Positions 12,545 through 38,800 of a DNA stretch of 64,000 nucleotides are shown here, in pieces (the first letter of the stretch is position 1; each line of letters begins with the position of its first letter). This DNA comes from Halocaridina rubra (Eukaryota > Arthropoda > Malacostraca > Decapoda > Atyidae). Below the pieces are notes generated by a model that was not told where the DNA came from, searched no databases, and saw only the letters and a program-made list of their open reading frames with translations. Made by a program: the position numbers and the translations under genes. The DNA lies in assembly GCA_037179515.1 (NCBI GenBank), contig JAXCGZ010007664.1, positions 62,001-126,000 on the forward strand, given 5' to 3'.

Positions 12545-13056
12545 TAAATTCTATTCTATCTATCTTCCTTGGCTGTTTCCCCCATTGGGGGGTAGCTGAC
12601 ATAAAAAAAAGAAACAATACGGGGATTACTGTGCTCTATGGGCAATGACGAGGGAACTAGCGACCGTTCAGATGGCACTGTTAGAGTGCCACAGCCCATC
12701 CTCCCGGCTCTTCCACAACCTGTGTCGCTTCGCAATGCAAACTCCCCTACTGCCCCTACCACAGGGCTACCTCTGTAAGACGCAGCCCCATGGTAACAGC
12801 AGATGTCCATCAGAGCTGTGTTATAATCGCTCGCTACTCATTCCTGTTCTAGCACGCTCACTTGCTTCCCTCACATCCATCCTCCTATCATTCAGGGCTC
12901 TCCTTACTCCATCTATCCACCCAAACCTAGGCCTCCCTCCAGCATTTCTCCCATCAACTCTTGCATTCATCACCTTTTTCAGCAGTCTTTCATCATCCAT
13001 CCTTTCCACATGGCCAAACCATCTCAGAACATTCATATCTACTCTGGCTGCCAATT
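12545..13056 (-). pseudogene. RTE-like LINE, 3' fragment
   Basis: On the minus strand 13054-12821 encodes a C-terminal reverse-transcriptase tail: [20 protein letters not shown], then a G-G-R-P-R-F-G-W basic block. Intact RTE elements have a W-F-G-H-V-x-R tail of this kind; the element at 20.8-23.9 kb has L-Q-W-F-G-H-V-K-R. A 3' UTR of about 280 bp follows and ends in a CCCCCCAATGGGGG hairpin, then AAACAGCCAAGGAAG and short GATA repeats. Catalytic RT and endonuclease parts are missing (5' truncation). Confidence 0.75.
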
Positions 13057-13108
13057 CCTCGTTTTGCTTATATACGAAACACCGTATGTACGAAACATCG
13101 TGAAGCCG
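13057..13108 (+). repeat. 52-bp repeat, one of an inverted pair
   Basis: The core reads TTATATACGAAACACCGTAT followed by GTACGAAACATCGTGAAGCCG. It has an inverted partner at 16502-16553 with only about 5 mismatches in 52 positions. The pair brackets the TA arrays, the foldback element and the truncated LINE. Confidence 0.8.
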
Positions 13109-13110
13109 AC

Positions 13111-13258
<148 letters not shown>

Positions 13259-13261
13259 AAA

Positions 13262-13420
13262 AGCCCATTAAATAAAACAACGAAAATATAAATACTGTAT
13301 ATATAAAGTACTTATTAATTTCGTGACCTTAACTGGCCACCTTTTCAAAGTTAAGGTTACGAAATTCATAAGTACTTTATATATATATATGTATATTTTC
13401 GTAGTCTTATTTAATGGGCT
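13262..13420. mobile_element. Foldback hairpin element (palindromic MITE) between two TA arrays
   Basis: Left arm 13262-13333 (starts AGCCCATTAAATAAAAC) and right arm 13350-13420 (ends TTATTTAATGGGCT) are near-perfect reverse complements of about 71 nt around a 16-nt loop. There is no coding capacity. It lies between (TA)n arrays at 13112-13256 and 13460-13603, as expected for an element with a TA target preference, though terminal target duplications cannot be told apart inside TA repeats. Confidence 0.85.
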
Positions 13421-13458
13421 ATTCCTACCATTTTAGACTGTATGTTAACAGTTCCGTG

Positions 13459-13624
<166 letters not shown>

Positions 13625-15340
13625 AGACGAACGAAGAGATCTGCAAAGAATTGAACAAGGAGTTTCAGTCAGTATTTACAGTAGAAAATACCCCACCCCC
13701 TCAGATTGCAGTGATAGAAGCTCAAGGGCCGGTATTAGAGAACATCAACCTTACAGCCACAGAGGTATGCAAGGCGCTGATGGATTTAGATGTTCATAAA
13801 GCTACAGGTCCTGATGACATATCCCCTCATGTGCTTAAAAAATGCGCAAACACAATATCAGTGGCACTAAGTATCATATTTAAGGAGTCATTGGAGTCGG
13901 GGGAGATTCCAAGATGCTGGAAACAAGCAAATGTGATACCTATCTTCAAAAAGGGAAGGAGGGATACGGCTCTGAACTATAGACCAGTTTCCTTGACCAG
14001 CATAGTTTGCAAACTTATGGAGAAACTACTAAGGAAACATATCTCTCTTCACTTGGAATCCTTCAACTTTTTGTCAGTGAGGCAACATGGCTTCAGAGAA
14101 GGAAGATCAACAGTAACAAACTTATTAGAATTTTATGATGAGGTAAGCCAAATCTTACAGGAAAGAGAGGGTTGGGCAGATTGCATATTCCTAGACTTCC
14201 AGAAAGCGTTTGACACTGTTCCACATGGGAGACTTATTAGGAAGCTGCAATCAATGGCTAGAATAGGTGGAAATGTCTTGGAATGGATAAAAACTTACTT
14301 AGAAGGAAGGGAACAGAGGGTTAGAGTAAGACACTCAGTGTCTGAATGGAGAAGAGTTAGTAGTGGAGTTCCACAGGGTTCAGTTTTAGGGCCACTTTTG
14401 TTCCTTGTATATGTAAATGACCTACCAGAGTCTGTAAATTCATTCATGAATATGTTTGCAGATGATGCAAAGATTGTGAAGAAAGTAAAAAACAAGAACA
14501 ATGGTAGAGAACTTCAGGAGGATCTAAATAATCTGCATGAGTGGTCAGAAAAGTGGCTAATGAAATTCAATACCTCAAAATGTAAGGTAATGAGAATGGG
14601 TACAAGTGCAAGAAGGCCCAAGCTTGACTACTCGGTGGCTGGAGTACAGCTTCAGGAGACAGAAAATGAGAGAGATCTAGGAGTAAACATATTGGCAGAT
14701 TTGTCTCCAGAAATACATATAAATGGCGTAGTAAGGGCAGCATATGCATTCTTATCAAATGTAAGGGTAGCCTTCAGGCACATGGACAAGGAAATGTTCA
14801 GAAATATTTATGTAACCTATGTGAGGCCAAAACTCGAATATGCAGCCCCCTTTTGGAATCCGCACTTGAAAAAGCACATAGCTAAGCTTGAAAAAGTTCA
14901 AAGACATGCCACGAAACTGGTGCCAGAAATACGCAATCTCGGTTATGATGAGAGGCTGAGGGAATTAGACTTGCCATCACTCGAAGCTAGAAGAGTAAGG
15001 GGGGATATGGTGACAGTCTTTAAATTCCTTCATGGTTATGATAGAGTGGATAGGGATCGATATTTCGATATGGCTGGCTCTAGAACTAGAGGTCATAGTT
15101 TGAAGCTTCGGAAGAAAACTTGTTTGCAGGATGTAAGGAAATACTTTTTCAGTGTAAGAGTAGTTGATAATTGGAATTGGCTAAGCGAGGAGGTAGTTAA
15201 TGCTACCTCAATCCATAGTTTTAAGGACAGGTATGATAAGTATCACTAAGTCTAAAAATGGAACCGATCAGGAGACGGGAAGATACGAGCTTTGGGCTCT
15301 TTCCCGTAAACACAATTAGGTAATCACAATTAGGTAATCA
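13625..15340 (+). mobile_element. CR1-like LINE, 5'-truncated copy with open reverse transcriptase frame
   Basis: Begins within ORF2 (the position matching 46897 of the nearly complete copy) and runs to the family 3' end. The frame from 13625 to 15249 is open for about 540 codons. It has the fingers segment [46 protein letters not shown] and the F-A-D-D-A-K catalytic box, and ends in [11 protein letters not shown]. There is no endonuclease, no ORF1 and no ATG of its own, so it is not autonomous. The 3' UTR (15250-15340) has two copies of a 14-bp unit CACAATTAGGTAAT and then a (CATA)n/(TA)n tail. Confidence 0.9.
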
Positions 15341-15487
<147 letters not shown>

Positions 15488-15489
15488 GC

Positions 15490-16500
15490 ACAAGTGATCA
15501 AATGAACAGACTAATAATTTGATTTTGTAAAGTTTTTGCTACTTTAATGCATACTTTATTGTACATATACGTTTTCCAAAAAATTGAATTGGATTTTAGT
15601 GTAACCATAGTATTTTGTCATTGTATTAGGAATGTGTTTTCAGTTTCAATAACAGAAGTGAAGGTCTGTACTTTATGCCGTCTGCACAATTTTTAAATCC
15701 TTCGAGTATTCATTTGATGCATCAAAAAGTTGTCCCGTTAAGAAAATATTGGTAATCAAAAGAAAGTAGTTTTTCTGGGTAATCTCATGGTTCATGTGCA
15801 AAATTGAAGCCATAACGAAAAAAACCCCATATATAATATTTTTTTCCTGGACCTTTTACATAACAATGAAGCTTGTGTACCTCGAAAATTTGCTTACATT
15901 CTTCTAACCCTAGAAGACAGCAAGATATGACTATTGGCTCCTCTTGGCATTATAAATAGGAAAGCTAATAACATGCACAACTGGGAACTATGGTGTTTTG
16001 GGCTTTGAAAGATAAATTGATTATTTTATTACTGAAAAAAAAAATTACATACTAACTGACACAAGTCAAGTTAATTGAGAGAGCGTTTACTTCATTTGTT
16101 GGCAATACATTGAGTTATAACTTATAAATCTTTGTAGAAAATTGTTTTATTAAAATTGAAATTTGCATATGCACGTCTTTTATAGACATACATGATGTTT
16201 ACAGCTCGAAAACAAATTGCATAATATGGTTAATGTTGATAAAGACGAAAATATCATCTAATGACACGAAGATGAGACTCCAGTCATTTGGTCCTCCCAT
16301 TGAACAGTTTTCATTGAACCATCAACAGTTGTGTACATTGCCCGAGTGAGAGTGGTTTTTATATTAATCTTAAAATGGGAGATAAAACACTTTTCATCAA
16401 ACAATGTTTTTGTAGCAGTGTTGATATGTGTGTGCAGTGACTTCAGTGACTTGCTTTCCCATTTGACAGCATTGAAATATGAGGGAAACAGGTAATATAA
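15490..16500. other. No gene recognised
   Basis: AT-rich sequence. A 146-codon minus-strand open frame (16698-16258) overlaps the 52-bp repeat, has no family resemblance, and is not offered as a gene. Confidence 0.45.
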
Positions 16501-16501
16501 A

Positions 16502-16585
16502 CGGCTACATGATGTTTCGTACATACGGCGTTTCGTATATAAACAAAATGAGGTTTCGTACAATAGAGAACGAGATTTCGTACGA
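16502..16585 (-). repeat. Inverted partner of the 52-bp repeat, with TTTCGTA repeats
   Basis: 16502-16553 is the reverse complement of 13057-13108 with about 5 mismatches. The word TTTCGTA(Y) occurs four times between 16514 and 16581 at irregular spacing. Confidence 0.8.
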
Positions 16586-16589
16586 TGGA

Positions 16590-19030
16590 AAAGTTCAATA
16601 AATGGAATTTTTGCTGTTGGGTATTTCGGCGTATATTTTGGCAGTAAAGAGCATTTTAGTTTGTCTTTATTTTTATTTATTTTTTTGTAAAAATTCAATC
16701 TAGATTCATATATTAGTATAATACTTACCTATATATTTCATTTTTCAAATCCTGGTTTATAATATGATGAAATTTAACCCACCAAAACAAATTATGACAT
16801 TCTTGATTACAAATGTATCACCATCTGAGGACTAATATAAGTATACAGTCACCTCTTCCCAAAGGATCAGAATAATTTTTTTGTATTGCTATTGTAGGAT
16901 AAAGATGTCATGGAGGTTGCTGTTCAAAGTTATTGCTGTATTAAATTGCTACCACTGCTTTGAAGGCGGTTGCTAGGCTGAAACAGCCATCTCCAAAGAT
17001 GGTGATGGTTACCTTTATGCATTACAAGAGGCAAGTTACGGGTTTAGTTTTCTATATCTTTTTAATAAGAACTCTGATGACAAACCCTTATGCTAAGGTT
17101 GGTCCTGCTGTTTTGAGGTTCAGATATCCATGCAATGAAAGCTCACTCATAAGGGTCAGGCACTGGTGTTTTATTCCAGTGCCACCCATGGGAAGGTCTG
17201 AGAGAAGAGACTGCAAAATGCTCTAGCAGGGCAACTTCCGAGAGGAAGGGCGGATTAACAGAAATCCTTCCTGTGAGGGTCTGGCTGGGTTATAAGTCGA
17301 GGACTCTTTGCTTGATGACAAGCAAGAGGAGACAGTATTCCCTGTTTTGGTTGGAAGAATACGTGTCTTGCTTAGTTGAGTTCGATGGGTGAGGTGACTT
17401 TGGTCATAACTCAATTCAGACTATTCTGCATTGCATGGTGTTCAAACCACACAATGGCTTGGAAGTGAACCACATGTGCATTGATTATGAGAGCTGAGTG
17501 GTTACTTTTTGAAATAGGAAATTTGTAATGAAGAACCTTTGATAATTCTTATTATATTTTTCAGTGTCTTGGCTTTTTGTACTTTAAATTCCTTCATCTG
17601 TCAATTGCCAAGTCTTAAGATGTCATGTGGAAGGCTTTGTTAGAGTCTGATGTTATTTCTGTAAACTTATGTATTTCCATAGAAATTCTAGAAACATGTG
17701 AAAATATTTGTCGTAATTAATATATGCTTCACACATTTGTTTTAAATGATTAAGGGTTTCTACCATAATCTAACCAAAATTCCTTTGTCCACAGGTCAGA
17801 AAGATGGTATATATCCCTTATCTTGGACTGCTGGTTGGGAATTCAGTAGATCACAATATCGGCCATCTTATCCCTCTCACAATAGCATAATATGGAAGTT
17901 TCCTAAATGAACTGTTTTCAGTATGACTTTTAAGGATTCCATAGTTTTAAATTCTGTACATTACAAGACCAGTCTACCTATCCTACAGCAAGCAAGATGG
18001 GTTTGTAATACGGAAGTTGAACCTTTCGCAAAACGGCAATTAAGGAGTCTAGTTTTGAACCTAGACCTTTGTCTCCCTCACTGACCTGGAGGCCATGGCT
18101 TACCTGATGCTGATGAGCGGGTTTAAACTTTCATATCTTGGAATGCTTTTGTTTGCGAGTTTATATATAGATCCTTGATCCTTAGAACTTGGGTCTGGTA
18201 GCTAGTTCATATCAGTGTAGTTGTAATGTTTCATGAATAGAGTCCTTAGAGTCTAAACAATTACAAGGATGCTTTCCTTATGTAAGGAACTCGAACGTGT
18301 AAGAGCTCTCACAGTATTGTTGTAGAGTTCGTTGGCTGCCATTTTGGTACTGAAGTAATAGTTTTCAAGCATGTTTAAAATTAGGAATAAATAATTTACT
18401 AAATGCAGTTAACAAGGTATGTAGTATAGAATATTTTGGCACCTGTATAAGTGGCTTTATATAGTGTATTTATAAGAAGAGAAAATGTTTTGCATCCTTT
18501 ATGTAGCATATAGTGAATGTCTTTGTTGCTTTCAATTATTTTCCAAAAGTTTTATAATGCTGACTGTGAAGGAGAAATATAATGGGGATTTCCTTCATGT
18601 TATTTGTAGAAATACGAAAAAACTAGTTTCTTGGTTAAAAGTGTAAATAATCCTGATTGCTTTTTTTGAAGTAAATACTGCAACATATTTGTTGGAATTT
18701 AGTATCCTTAAACAATGATAATAATTTGGAATTTATATTCTGTACAATTTTATTACAAACCTTCTCACAAAAACCTTTAACTTCACTTGGCTGAAATGAT
18801 TCCTTGTTTTTTAACATTCAAATTGTCAACAACTGGAAGGCTTGGAACACGGCCGATGTTCTGAAAAGGGAACGTGAAATTTGCATATTTTTGGTCACTG
18901 TAGATTATATAAAGTATACAAAAGATTTCATTTTAACTGTCATAATCGTGCAAATACCAATTCACAGGAGAAGTAGCTGTGGCATAAGGAATACAACCCT
19001 TTCCTGTAGTATATAAAAAATATAGGTAAT
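16590..19030. other. No gene recognised
   Basis: Mixed AT-rich sequence downstream of MRPL39. Short open frames at 16960-17226 and 17223-17414 are of normal base composition but match no family I recognise and lack splice-bounded conservation. Part of this stretch next to 19036 is presumably the MRPL39 3' UTR. Confidence 0.4.
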
Positions 19031-19035
19031 CTTAT

Positions 19036-32894
<13,859 letters not shown>

Positions 32895-33084
32895 TTCATC
32901 TGAGGCATATTTGGCATATATATTCTAAAGCAATCAAAATCCAGATGGGATTTTAAGAAAATTTTGGCTTAAACTAAACTAAAGCCATGTAAGTAGCAAC
33001 ATCCATTCAATTTTGGTATCCAGTAAAGTACTGTACCTAATATCAACTGGTTTGTGTGTGGAGCACAGCACATTGCTATTAACA

Positions 33085-33415
33085 AACACTCTCCAACTTA
33101 CGAATGAGTTAGATTCCAGAAGTCATTCCATAAGTAGAATTGTTCGTAAGTTGTCATTAGGCCAAAAAAAAGTACTTTCCAGTACATACATATGCAGTAA
33201 TATACAGTACATAGGCTAAAGAAACTTAACTGCTACATAAAACATAAAGTATACAATATTAAAGAACTTTAATACAGTAACAGTAATGTAATAATACAGT
33301 GCAGTATAGTCATATATATATTAATACATGGGTAGATAATGGATAGGTGTTTGTTTGCATCTGTGAATGGTCGTAACTCGGTTGTTCGTAAATAATGGAG
33401 CTTCTGTACAGATCA
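33085..33415 (+). mobile_element. MITE family D copy upstream of MRPL39
   Basis: Ends CTCCAACTTACGAATGAGTT and GTTGTTCGTAAATAATGGAG are inverted relative to each other. The interior has AGTACATACATATGCAGTA and GGGTAGATAATGGATAGGTG, as in the 25.1 kb copy. It starts about 190 bp upstream of the annotated MRPL39 start codon. Confidence 0.7.
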
Positions 33416-33419
33416 TGAT

Positions 33420-34565
33420 ATTTATATCCCCAAAAAAGTTTAAAAGGACTGTTGACAATTAAATGTTTGAAAGCATATACTGTACTGTACTCATCGGATC
33501 AGAGCTTACCAGATATAAAAATAAAGAATTAAGAAAAAGTTTAGCTGATAATGAATGACTTATTCTAAATCATTTACTGTATGATGGGACACAAAATTTT
33601 TTTTTTAAATAATTTAAAGATATAGGCTATACTGTATGCCTAACTATAATTATAAGTAATCATTACTGAATTTAAAAAATAGGAATTATTATTGATATGT
33701 TTTTTAAATTCCCTGAAGTAATGATCCCTAAACACTACATATGCCTAAAATATACATGTAACAATTAAGTACTATAAAATACCAAATTAATGTTAACATA
33801 TTATCTTTAATATTCAAGAAAATGAACAGTAAGATTACTTCAATATGACTGGTCAGTATTTAACAATGCCAGTATACCAAAGATCAGTTTTGTCTTATCT
33901 ATACGTTATACAATAGGGAATGAGAGTATTTTGTATTACAAATATCAAATTTCTTTAAGATATATAAATTCACATGTAACATACTAATAATAATATTAAA
34001 TAAAACCCAACCTTAAATACCGATTAATACTACTTTCTTCTGAGAGGCATCAGTAGGGAAGACATATGCATTTTCATTCTGCTTGACCAAAAAAAAAAGC
34101 TTGCTTTTTGAAAGGTTCGATGTTTTAGTAACTATGAAAACTAACAACTATGCCAAGCCTATAAATATAAAAAATTAATACAATAAATTTCTTGATAACA
34201 GAAAATTAGTTTGTAACAATCTGCCAAAATACAAAAAATTACTCATATAATTTTCAATAAAATTTTCACAAAGTACAATGGACTTTTAAATAATGTTATA
34301 GTAAGGACAGTGAAACCTTATTATGTGTCAGCTTTTCTCCTCATACAACTCGGCATTCATCCAAGTTTGTCCAATAAATTCGACTCAGAATTCGTATATA
34401 TGCCCAGGCACTCGGACCTACCAAGTGGTCCATACCGACGGACTGCTTTTTGTGATATCATGCCCTCCATATTTCATAAAGAATGGGGGAGAGCATGGGT
34501 ATTCAGGATTTTGTATAGGTAAAAATCAACAAACATTATAAATTCTTAGAGATAATTAAAGTTAA
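33420..34565. other. No gene recognised; possible upstream MRPL39 sequence
   Basis: AT-rich sequence upstream of the MRPL39 start. If the alternative first-exon model is right, a presequence exon should lie here or beyond; a short minus-strand Met-initiated frame near 34060 is too weak to call. Confidence 0.35.
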
Positions 34566-34569
34566 GAAG

Positions 34570-35545
34570 TGTTGGCAACAAATCATGTACTTGTGAAGAG
34601 CATGTCGGATAGATGGAGTATAGTTCAGAGAGACTTATTGACCTAGTGGAAATAGGACCACTAAGCAATGGCAGAAGAGCTCTTGTATCACCTGCAGAAG
34701 CAGTATTCTGGTATAATATGTCACCTACGTTGGAGCAAGATGACAAAACAGTGCTTCAAAGAGCAGTATTTTAGTATGAGTTGCAAAATCCTAGTGTAGT
34801 GCCAATGGTTGTTAAGAAGGAGGAGGAAGTGTTATGTCTATACAAATGGGAGATGAGGTTTGGGTGAAGCCTCCTGACGGGAAGAGCACATCTCAGTAGA
34901 GAAGAGGGATTATTATTTTATTTTATTAATTTATTGCGCCAAGGCGTCAGACATTTCATGAATTCATACAAATAATGCTTCAAATGGATACAAAACCAAG
35001 AATAGAACATAGTTTACAGGGAGGTGTACACATTGATAAAACATTGCTGCATACTAACACACAACTCACAGTATGGCAGCACAGAGTACATTATATACAA
35101 AAGTAAAGCTCAGAGAAACACAGAATACACAAACAGAATTATACAGCAACATACAGAAAATATACGTATAATTCAATATAATTAATGGCCACCAAAGTGA
35201 GGATAACGAGCAAGAATAACATCAAGGTTGTCATCATTAAGTAAAAATGAGCAGATCTGTATTAAGTTCTGACCTCGTGGTAAAACATCTCTCACTGTGG
35301 GGCACTGAAGACAATAGTGGTCAAGAGTGTTAGCATTAGGACGGTCACATAATTGTGATGGAGGTGCATTCCCAGAATAATAATTCTGTAAACAGAATGC
35401 CGCAACACATCTTGGATCTGAGACGGGTGATAGACAGTGAAGAAAGTGAGATACAAGAAGATGGTGAGGTAGCACTGACGATAGCAGTGAGAGGGACGGG
35501 AACCAGGATGGATGAAAGACAATGTCGTGGGAGATTTTAGTGATG
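34570..35545 (+). pseudogene. LTR retrotransposon integrase C-terminal remnant, split by a LINE insertion
   Basis: The plus strand reads EAVFWYNMSPTLEQDD near 34690-34740, then N-P-S-V-V-P-M-V-V near 34790 and S-L-L-T-G-R-A-H near 34870. After a gap it resumes at about 35385 with N-R-M-P-Q-H-I-L-D-L-R-R-V-I. Ty3/gypsy integrases have this order (E-A-V-x-W-Y-N after the catalytic core, a G-D-x-V-W-V-K module, then P-R-H-x-x-D-L-R). Stops and frame changes show it is dead. The stretch 34916-35384 is foreign and lies on the opposite strand. Confidence 0.65.
34916..35384 (-). mobile_element. 5'-truncated LINE 3' end, nested in the LTR remnant
   Basis: The minus strand encodes LCDRPNANTLDHYCLQCP followed by R-G-Q-N-L and ARYPHFGGH then a stop at 35182. 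This is the C-terminal cysteine/histidine tail seen in I/jockey-type LINE ORF2 proteins. A 3' UTR of about 230 bp follows, then an A-rich tail (plus-strand TTATTATTTTATTTTATTAA at 34911-34940). Both sides are continuous with the integrase remnant of the other strand, so it inserted later. Confidence 0.65.
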
Positions 35546-35564
35546 AAGCTTAGACTGATCTAGA

Positions 35565-35775
35565 GATCAAGGGGGGTTAGATATTAATTACTACCTGTGC
35601 TTCGCATTCATGAGGTCGAAAGATTGGTTCCCGTCCAAGACCGAGAGTTTAAGCTGTTTACTGGCAGGAACTGCTGTGGGTGGACACCACAGTGGGGGGT
35701 TGGGGCTTACCCTGGCTGACGAATACCCATTGTATTGAAATGGAAATAAAGTATTATTATTATTATTATTATATT
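35565..35775 (+). mobile_element. SINE-like element with (ATT)n tail
   Basis: Contains a B-box-like word (GATTGGTTCCCGTCC, near 35621), a GACCGAGAGTTTAAG block, GGTGGACACCACAGTGGGG, and AATGGAAATAAAG running into (ATT)n at 35752-35771. The compact size and 3' trinucleotide tail fit a LINE-mobilised SINE. The A box is not convincing. Confidence 0.45.
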
Positions 35776-36129
35776 GTATACTAACGAGTGTCGGACAGTA
35801 TAATCTGTCGTCATGTTTATACGATAGAGTGGAAAGGAGGAGTAAAGAGATGGGAGTGGGGATGTTATGCTGAGGGTGTGGGGAATGAAGGAATTTGGGA
35901 GCAGGAAGGTCAGTGTGTAAAGTGTTTGGAAGTTGTATTGACATTCAATCTGATGTTTTCCTGGTATGAGCTGGTTTCTGTGGTTATCCAGGTTGTTTTT
36001 TTCTTGTTTATAGTGAACTCTTTACTATAATGATTGTATTCTTTTATTTCTGGACCCACTATCTAGCTGAGTAGCGAAGTTCCTATCCATTCAATTTTTT
36101 TTAATTCTAAATATACTTGGATCTGCTCA

Positions 36130-36615
36130 CAATTCTCCCTCCTTCAAACCTATCCCCAACTCCATCCACACACAATCTGCCCATCCTTTCAACACCAGCT
36201 ACATTCCCAACGCTTCTAACATTACCTCAACCATTATCACGACCATCTACTCTCCAAATCTACACCTCCTCCTAACCTCCCTGTAGCAGCACCTAACACA
36301 CACTGCATACAATATAAATATATTACACATTAATATAGATGGCATAAACACCAAAAAACAAGAGCGCAAACACTTCATTAAACTACAAAATATACATACA
36401 GCTGCCTTACATGAAAAACAACTGCAGAGAACACATAAACCACCCAAATTCCATAACATTACCACCAGTAGACAAGACCAGACTAGCATTGGTTAGGAAC
36501 TCATCACCCTGATAACCAACAATGATGACTGTCCAAGATGTAACATATTACCTCATAAAATCACACGCATTATGAAAAGTGGCACCGAACACAACCACAT
36601 ATGCCAACAACACAA
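36130..36615 (+). pseudogene. LINE fragment: ORF1 end and start of APE endonuclease
   Basis: The plus strand reads a Pro/Thr-rich stretch, then I-N-I-D-G-I-N-T-K-K-Q-E near 36333, I-H-T-A-A-L-H-E-K-Q-L near 36393, and KPPKFHNITTSRQDQTS near 36440. This fits the first endonuclease motifs (N, then Q-E-T-x-L) of jockey-like LINEs, with the second motif changed (L-H-E-K). It is truncated before the catalytic core. Confidence 0.6.
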
Positions 36616-36769
36616 CATATACGACTTGAGAGCTCCGTGGGAAAGCTCGGGATAGGCTGGGACCTTGTTAAGGGTCTCGGGGCTGTTCGGCCAATTAGCA
36701 CTGGGAATAACAACAATAATTCCTCCCCAACCAGCAGCTCCCGACTTGAGGTATGAGCCATTCAGCTGG

Positions 36770-37500
36770 TCAACAGTCTGACTTCATATACGTACTTTTA
36801 GAAACATGATTGTGACTTCTCAAGAATAATAGGAAAAGTCTTCGATTAAATGGCTGCATTGTCGGATCCGAGTTAGTGTTTACACCAGTCAGGTCCCTTC
36901 GGTTCCATTTGCTTCTTTACATAAACGATGGCATTGTGAAGTTGGACCATCTTTACATCGGCTCCTCTTTCTTATTGTATGAAGACATACATAATTGCTA
37001 AAGTTATCTTTTCCTCTCATTAAACGCATTTGCTTTTGAGTATTTTTCTCCATTGACTAAAACTGTCTATTATTCAGTAACGTCTTTTATGTATGAATTT
37101 TGTTCTTTCATTTATCTCAGGATTTCTGAATATTCCTGACAATAAAACATATGCATACTTTTTATATTTAATTATATTAATTTTACCAAATATATCCCAT
37201 TTCCTGATTGTGAGTTACATGCATTAATAGAATAAATTTGAGAATTTATACAATTGCGTGGCCCAGCTTAGAAATGGTATTTCGAGTCAACATTGGTGGG
37301 CTCCATATATTTAATATTGAACCAAAAACCTCATTTGCGTGATTTTTTACCAAAGTGATTGTCTCCTAGGAATGGGTGACGCGAGTTTTAGACATGTATG
37401 GCAAATAATTACTATTTTTTGAGGTGAAATACGAGTTATATAGAGTCGCAGTAAACGTAACTTCACCCATTATTTTTCAAAGTGATTGTGATAGGTAAAT
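36770..37500. other. No gene recognised
   Basis: AT-rich sequence with no readable conserved coding or repeat structure on either strand. Confidence 0.45.
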
Positions 37501-37504
37501 AGTT

Positions 37505-38040
37505 CATTAAGGGAGCGTCTGGCCGGAGCTGGATGGGCGCTCTTTCATCCCATCCCCCAGCATGATGATTGGTCCGCGGAAAAAGCCGAGATTGATGGGC
37601 GATGTTGGGTACTTATATAACGTATTCTAACTAACCTAACATAATCTAACTTAACATGACCCGTTCCCTTTAAGTATATATCATGATCAGTGTCTGCTAT
37701 ACAGTATTTGAATGATTTTAGCGCATTCACGTTGTTGCACAACACTGGACTGCAGTATTTGATAAAAAGTTTCGCATTTTATGTTTTTTTCATCAAGTTA
37801 TGTTAGGTTATTTGTATTGCGTTATGTAAATACCCACCTCCGTCCATGAATATCGGCTTTTACTGCGGACCAGTCACTGAGATCGAGGACGGGATGAAAT
37901 AGCATCCACTCAGCTCCAGCCATCCGCTCTGGAGTGACCAACCTAATGAACGGGAGCTGCTGGTCGGAGCTGGAAGGGTGCTATTAAATTCAAAGCCCCA
38001 ACTTCATGATTGGTCCGCAGAAAAAGCCGCTCCCAGAACG
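37505..38040. mobile_element. MITE with long inverted ends plus adjacent half copy
   Basis: The left end (37511-37600) has GTCTGGCCGGAGCTGGATGG, CTTTCATCCC, then TTGGTCCGCGGAAAAAGCCG. The right end (37850-37940) is its reverse complement in order: CGGCTTTTACTGCGGACCAG, GGGATGAAAT, CAGCTCCAGCCATCCGC. A second left-type end lies at 37960-38035 (GCTGGTCGGAGCTGGAAGGG, TTGGTCCGCAGAAAAAGCCG), suggesting tandem or nested insertion. Non-coding. Confidence 0.7.
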
Positions 38041-38384
38041 CCCATAGGTAGATTATATGCTGAAAAAAATTATTTTTTGTATGAGAAATTTATGATCTAA
38101 GAAAAAGAGATCTTCATTCAATAATTTATGCATAAGCAATCCAGAACCCTCCTTTTTAATTATTTGCGCGTCAACTTATGCACATGTTGATATTTGTTTT
38201 ATAAATTGGTTGGGAATTTTATTTTACTGATCTTTTGTCAGCCTCTTCCAAAATTGTGCTGAGTTCCTAAAGGGGGAGTTTGTAAAGTGTATATATGCAT
38301 AAACTAATAAATAAAACTTTCCTCGCCTTAGATCATTAATGTCTCATATAAAAGAATAACATCTTTTCCAACATTTTTTTTTTC

Positions 38385-38800
38385 TCATGAATGTGATACC
38401 AGGACAGGCAAAAAAACTACCCTCATCATGCCCAGGCGCCAAGAAAGCATTAAGACGAAGAAGTAGATGCTTAAGAACAAGACAGAAATAAGAGACTGAA
38501 GACCAAGAGAAATCGGAGGGTTAAGTTCTGAGATGAAGATAGATCCGCCCTTCGAAGGAAGATGGGTCATAGAAATTAGGAAATACAGAAGGAAGAAAGT
38601 TCCAAAGTCTGGAGGTGGATGGGAAGAAATAGTTGATGCATCAACCAATCTGCTAGCCATAAATCTACACACGGTACTTGTGAAACAAGGCCACTTGGCG
38701 ATTGTTACATGGCCTTTACAGTGGAGGAAGGCCGAAACTCGCCAACTCGTCAGATCACCAATGAAAGTAGTAAAGATAAAAAAGAGAAAGGGTTAGTACC
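38385..38800 (-). pseudogene. LINE-A 3' end with C-terminal RT remnant
   Basis: The minus strand resembles 1560-1905: V-D-L-W-L-A-D near 38665 (compare E-I-C-S-S-Q-I at 1595), a F-L-P-I-H-L block, T-L-E-L-S-S-F, and a terminus with GAGGGTAGTTTTTTTGCCTG, then TCCTGGTATCACATTCAT. Frames are broken. Confidence 0.6.

Noticed and set aside
16258..16698. 146-codon minus-strand open frame as a gene
   Set aside because: It overlaps an inverted repeat, lies in AT-rich DNA, and shows no domain or splice evidence.
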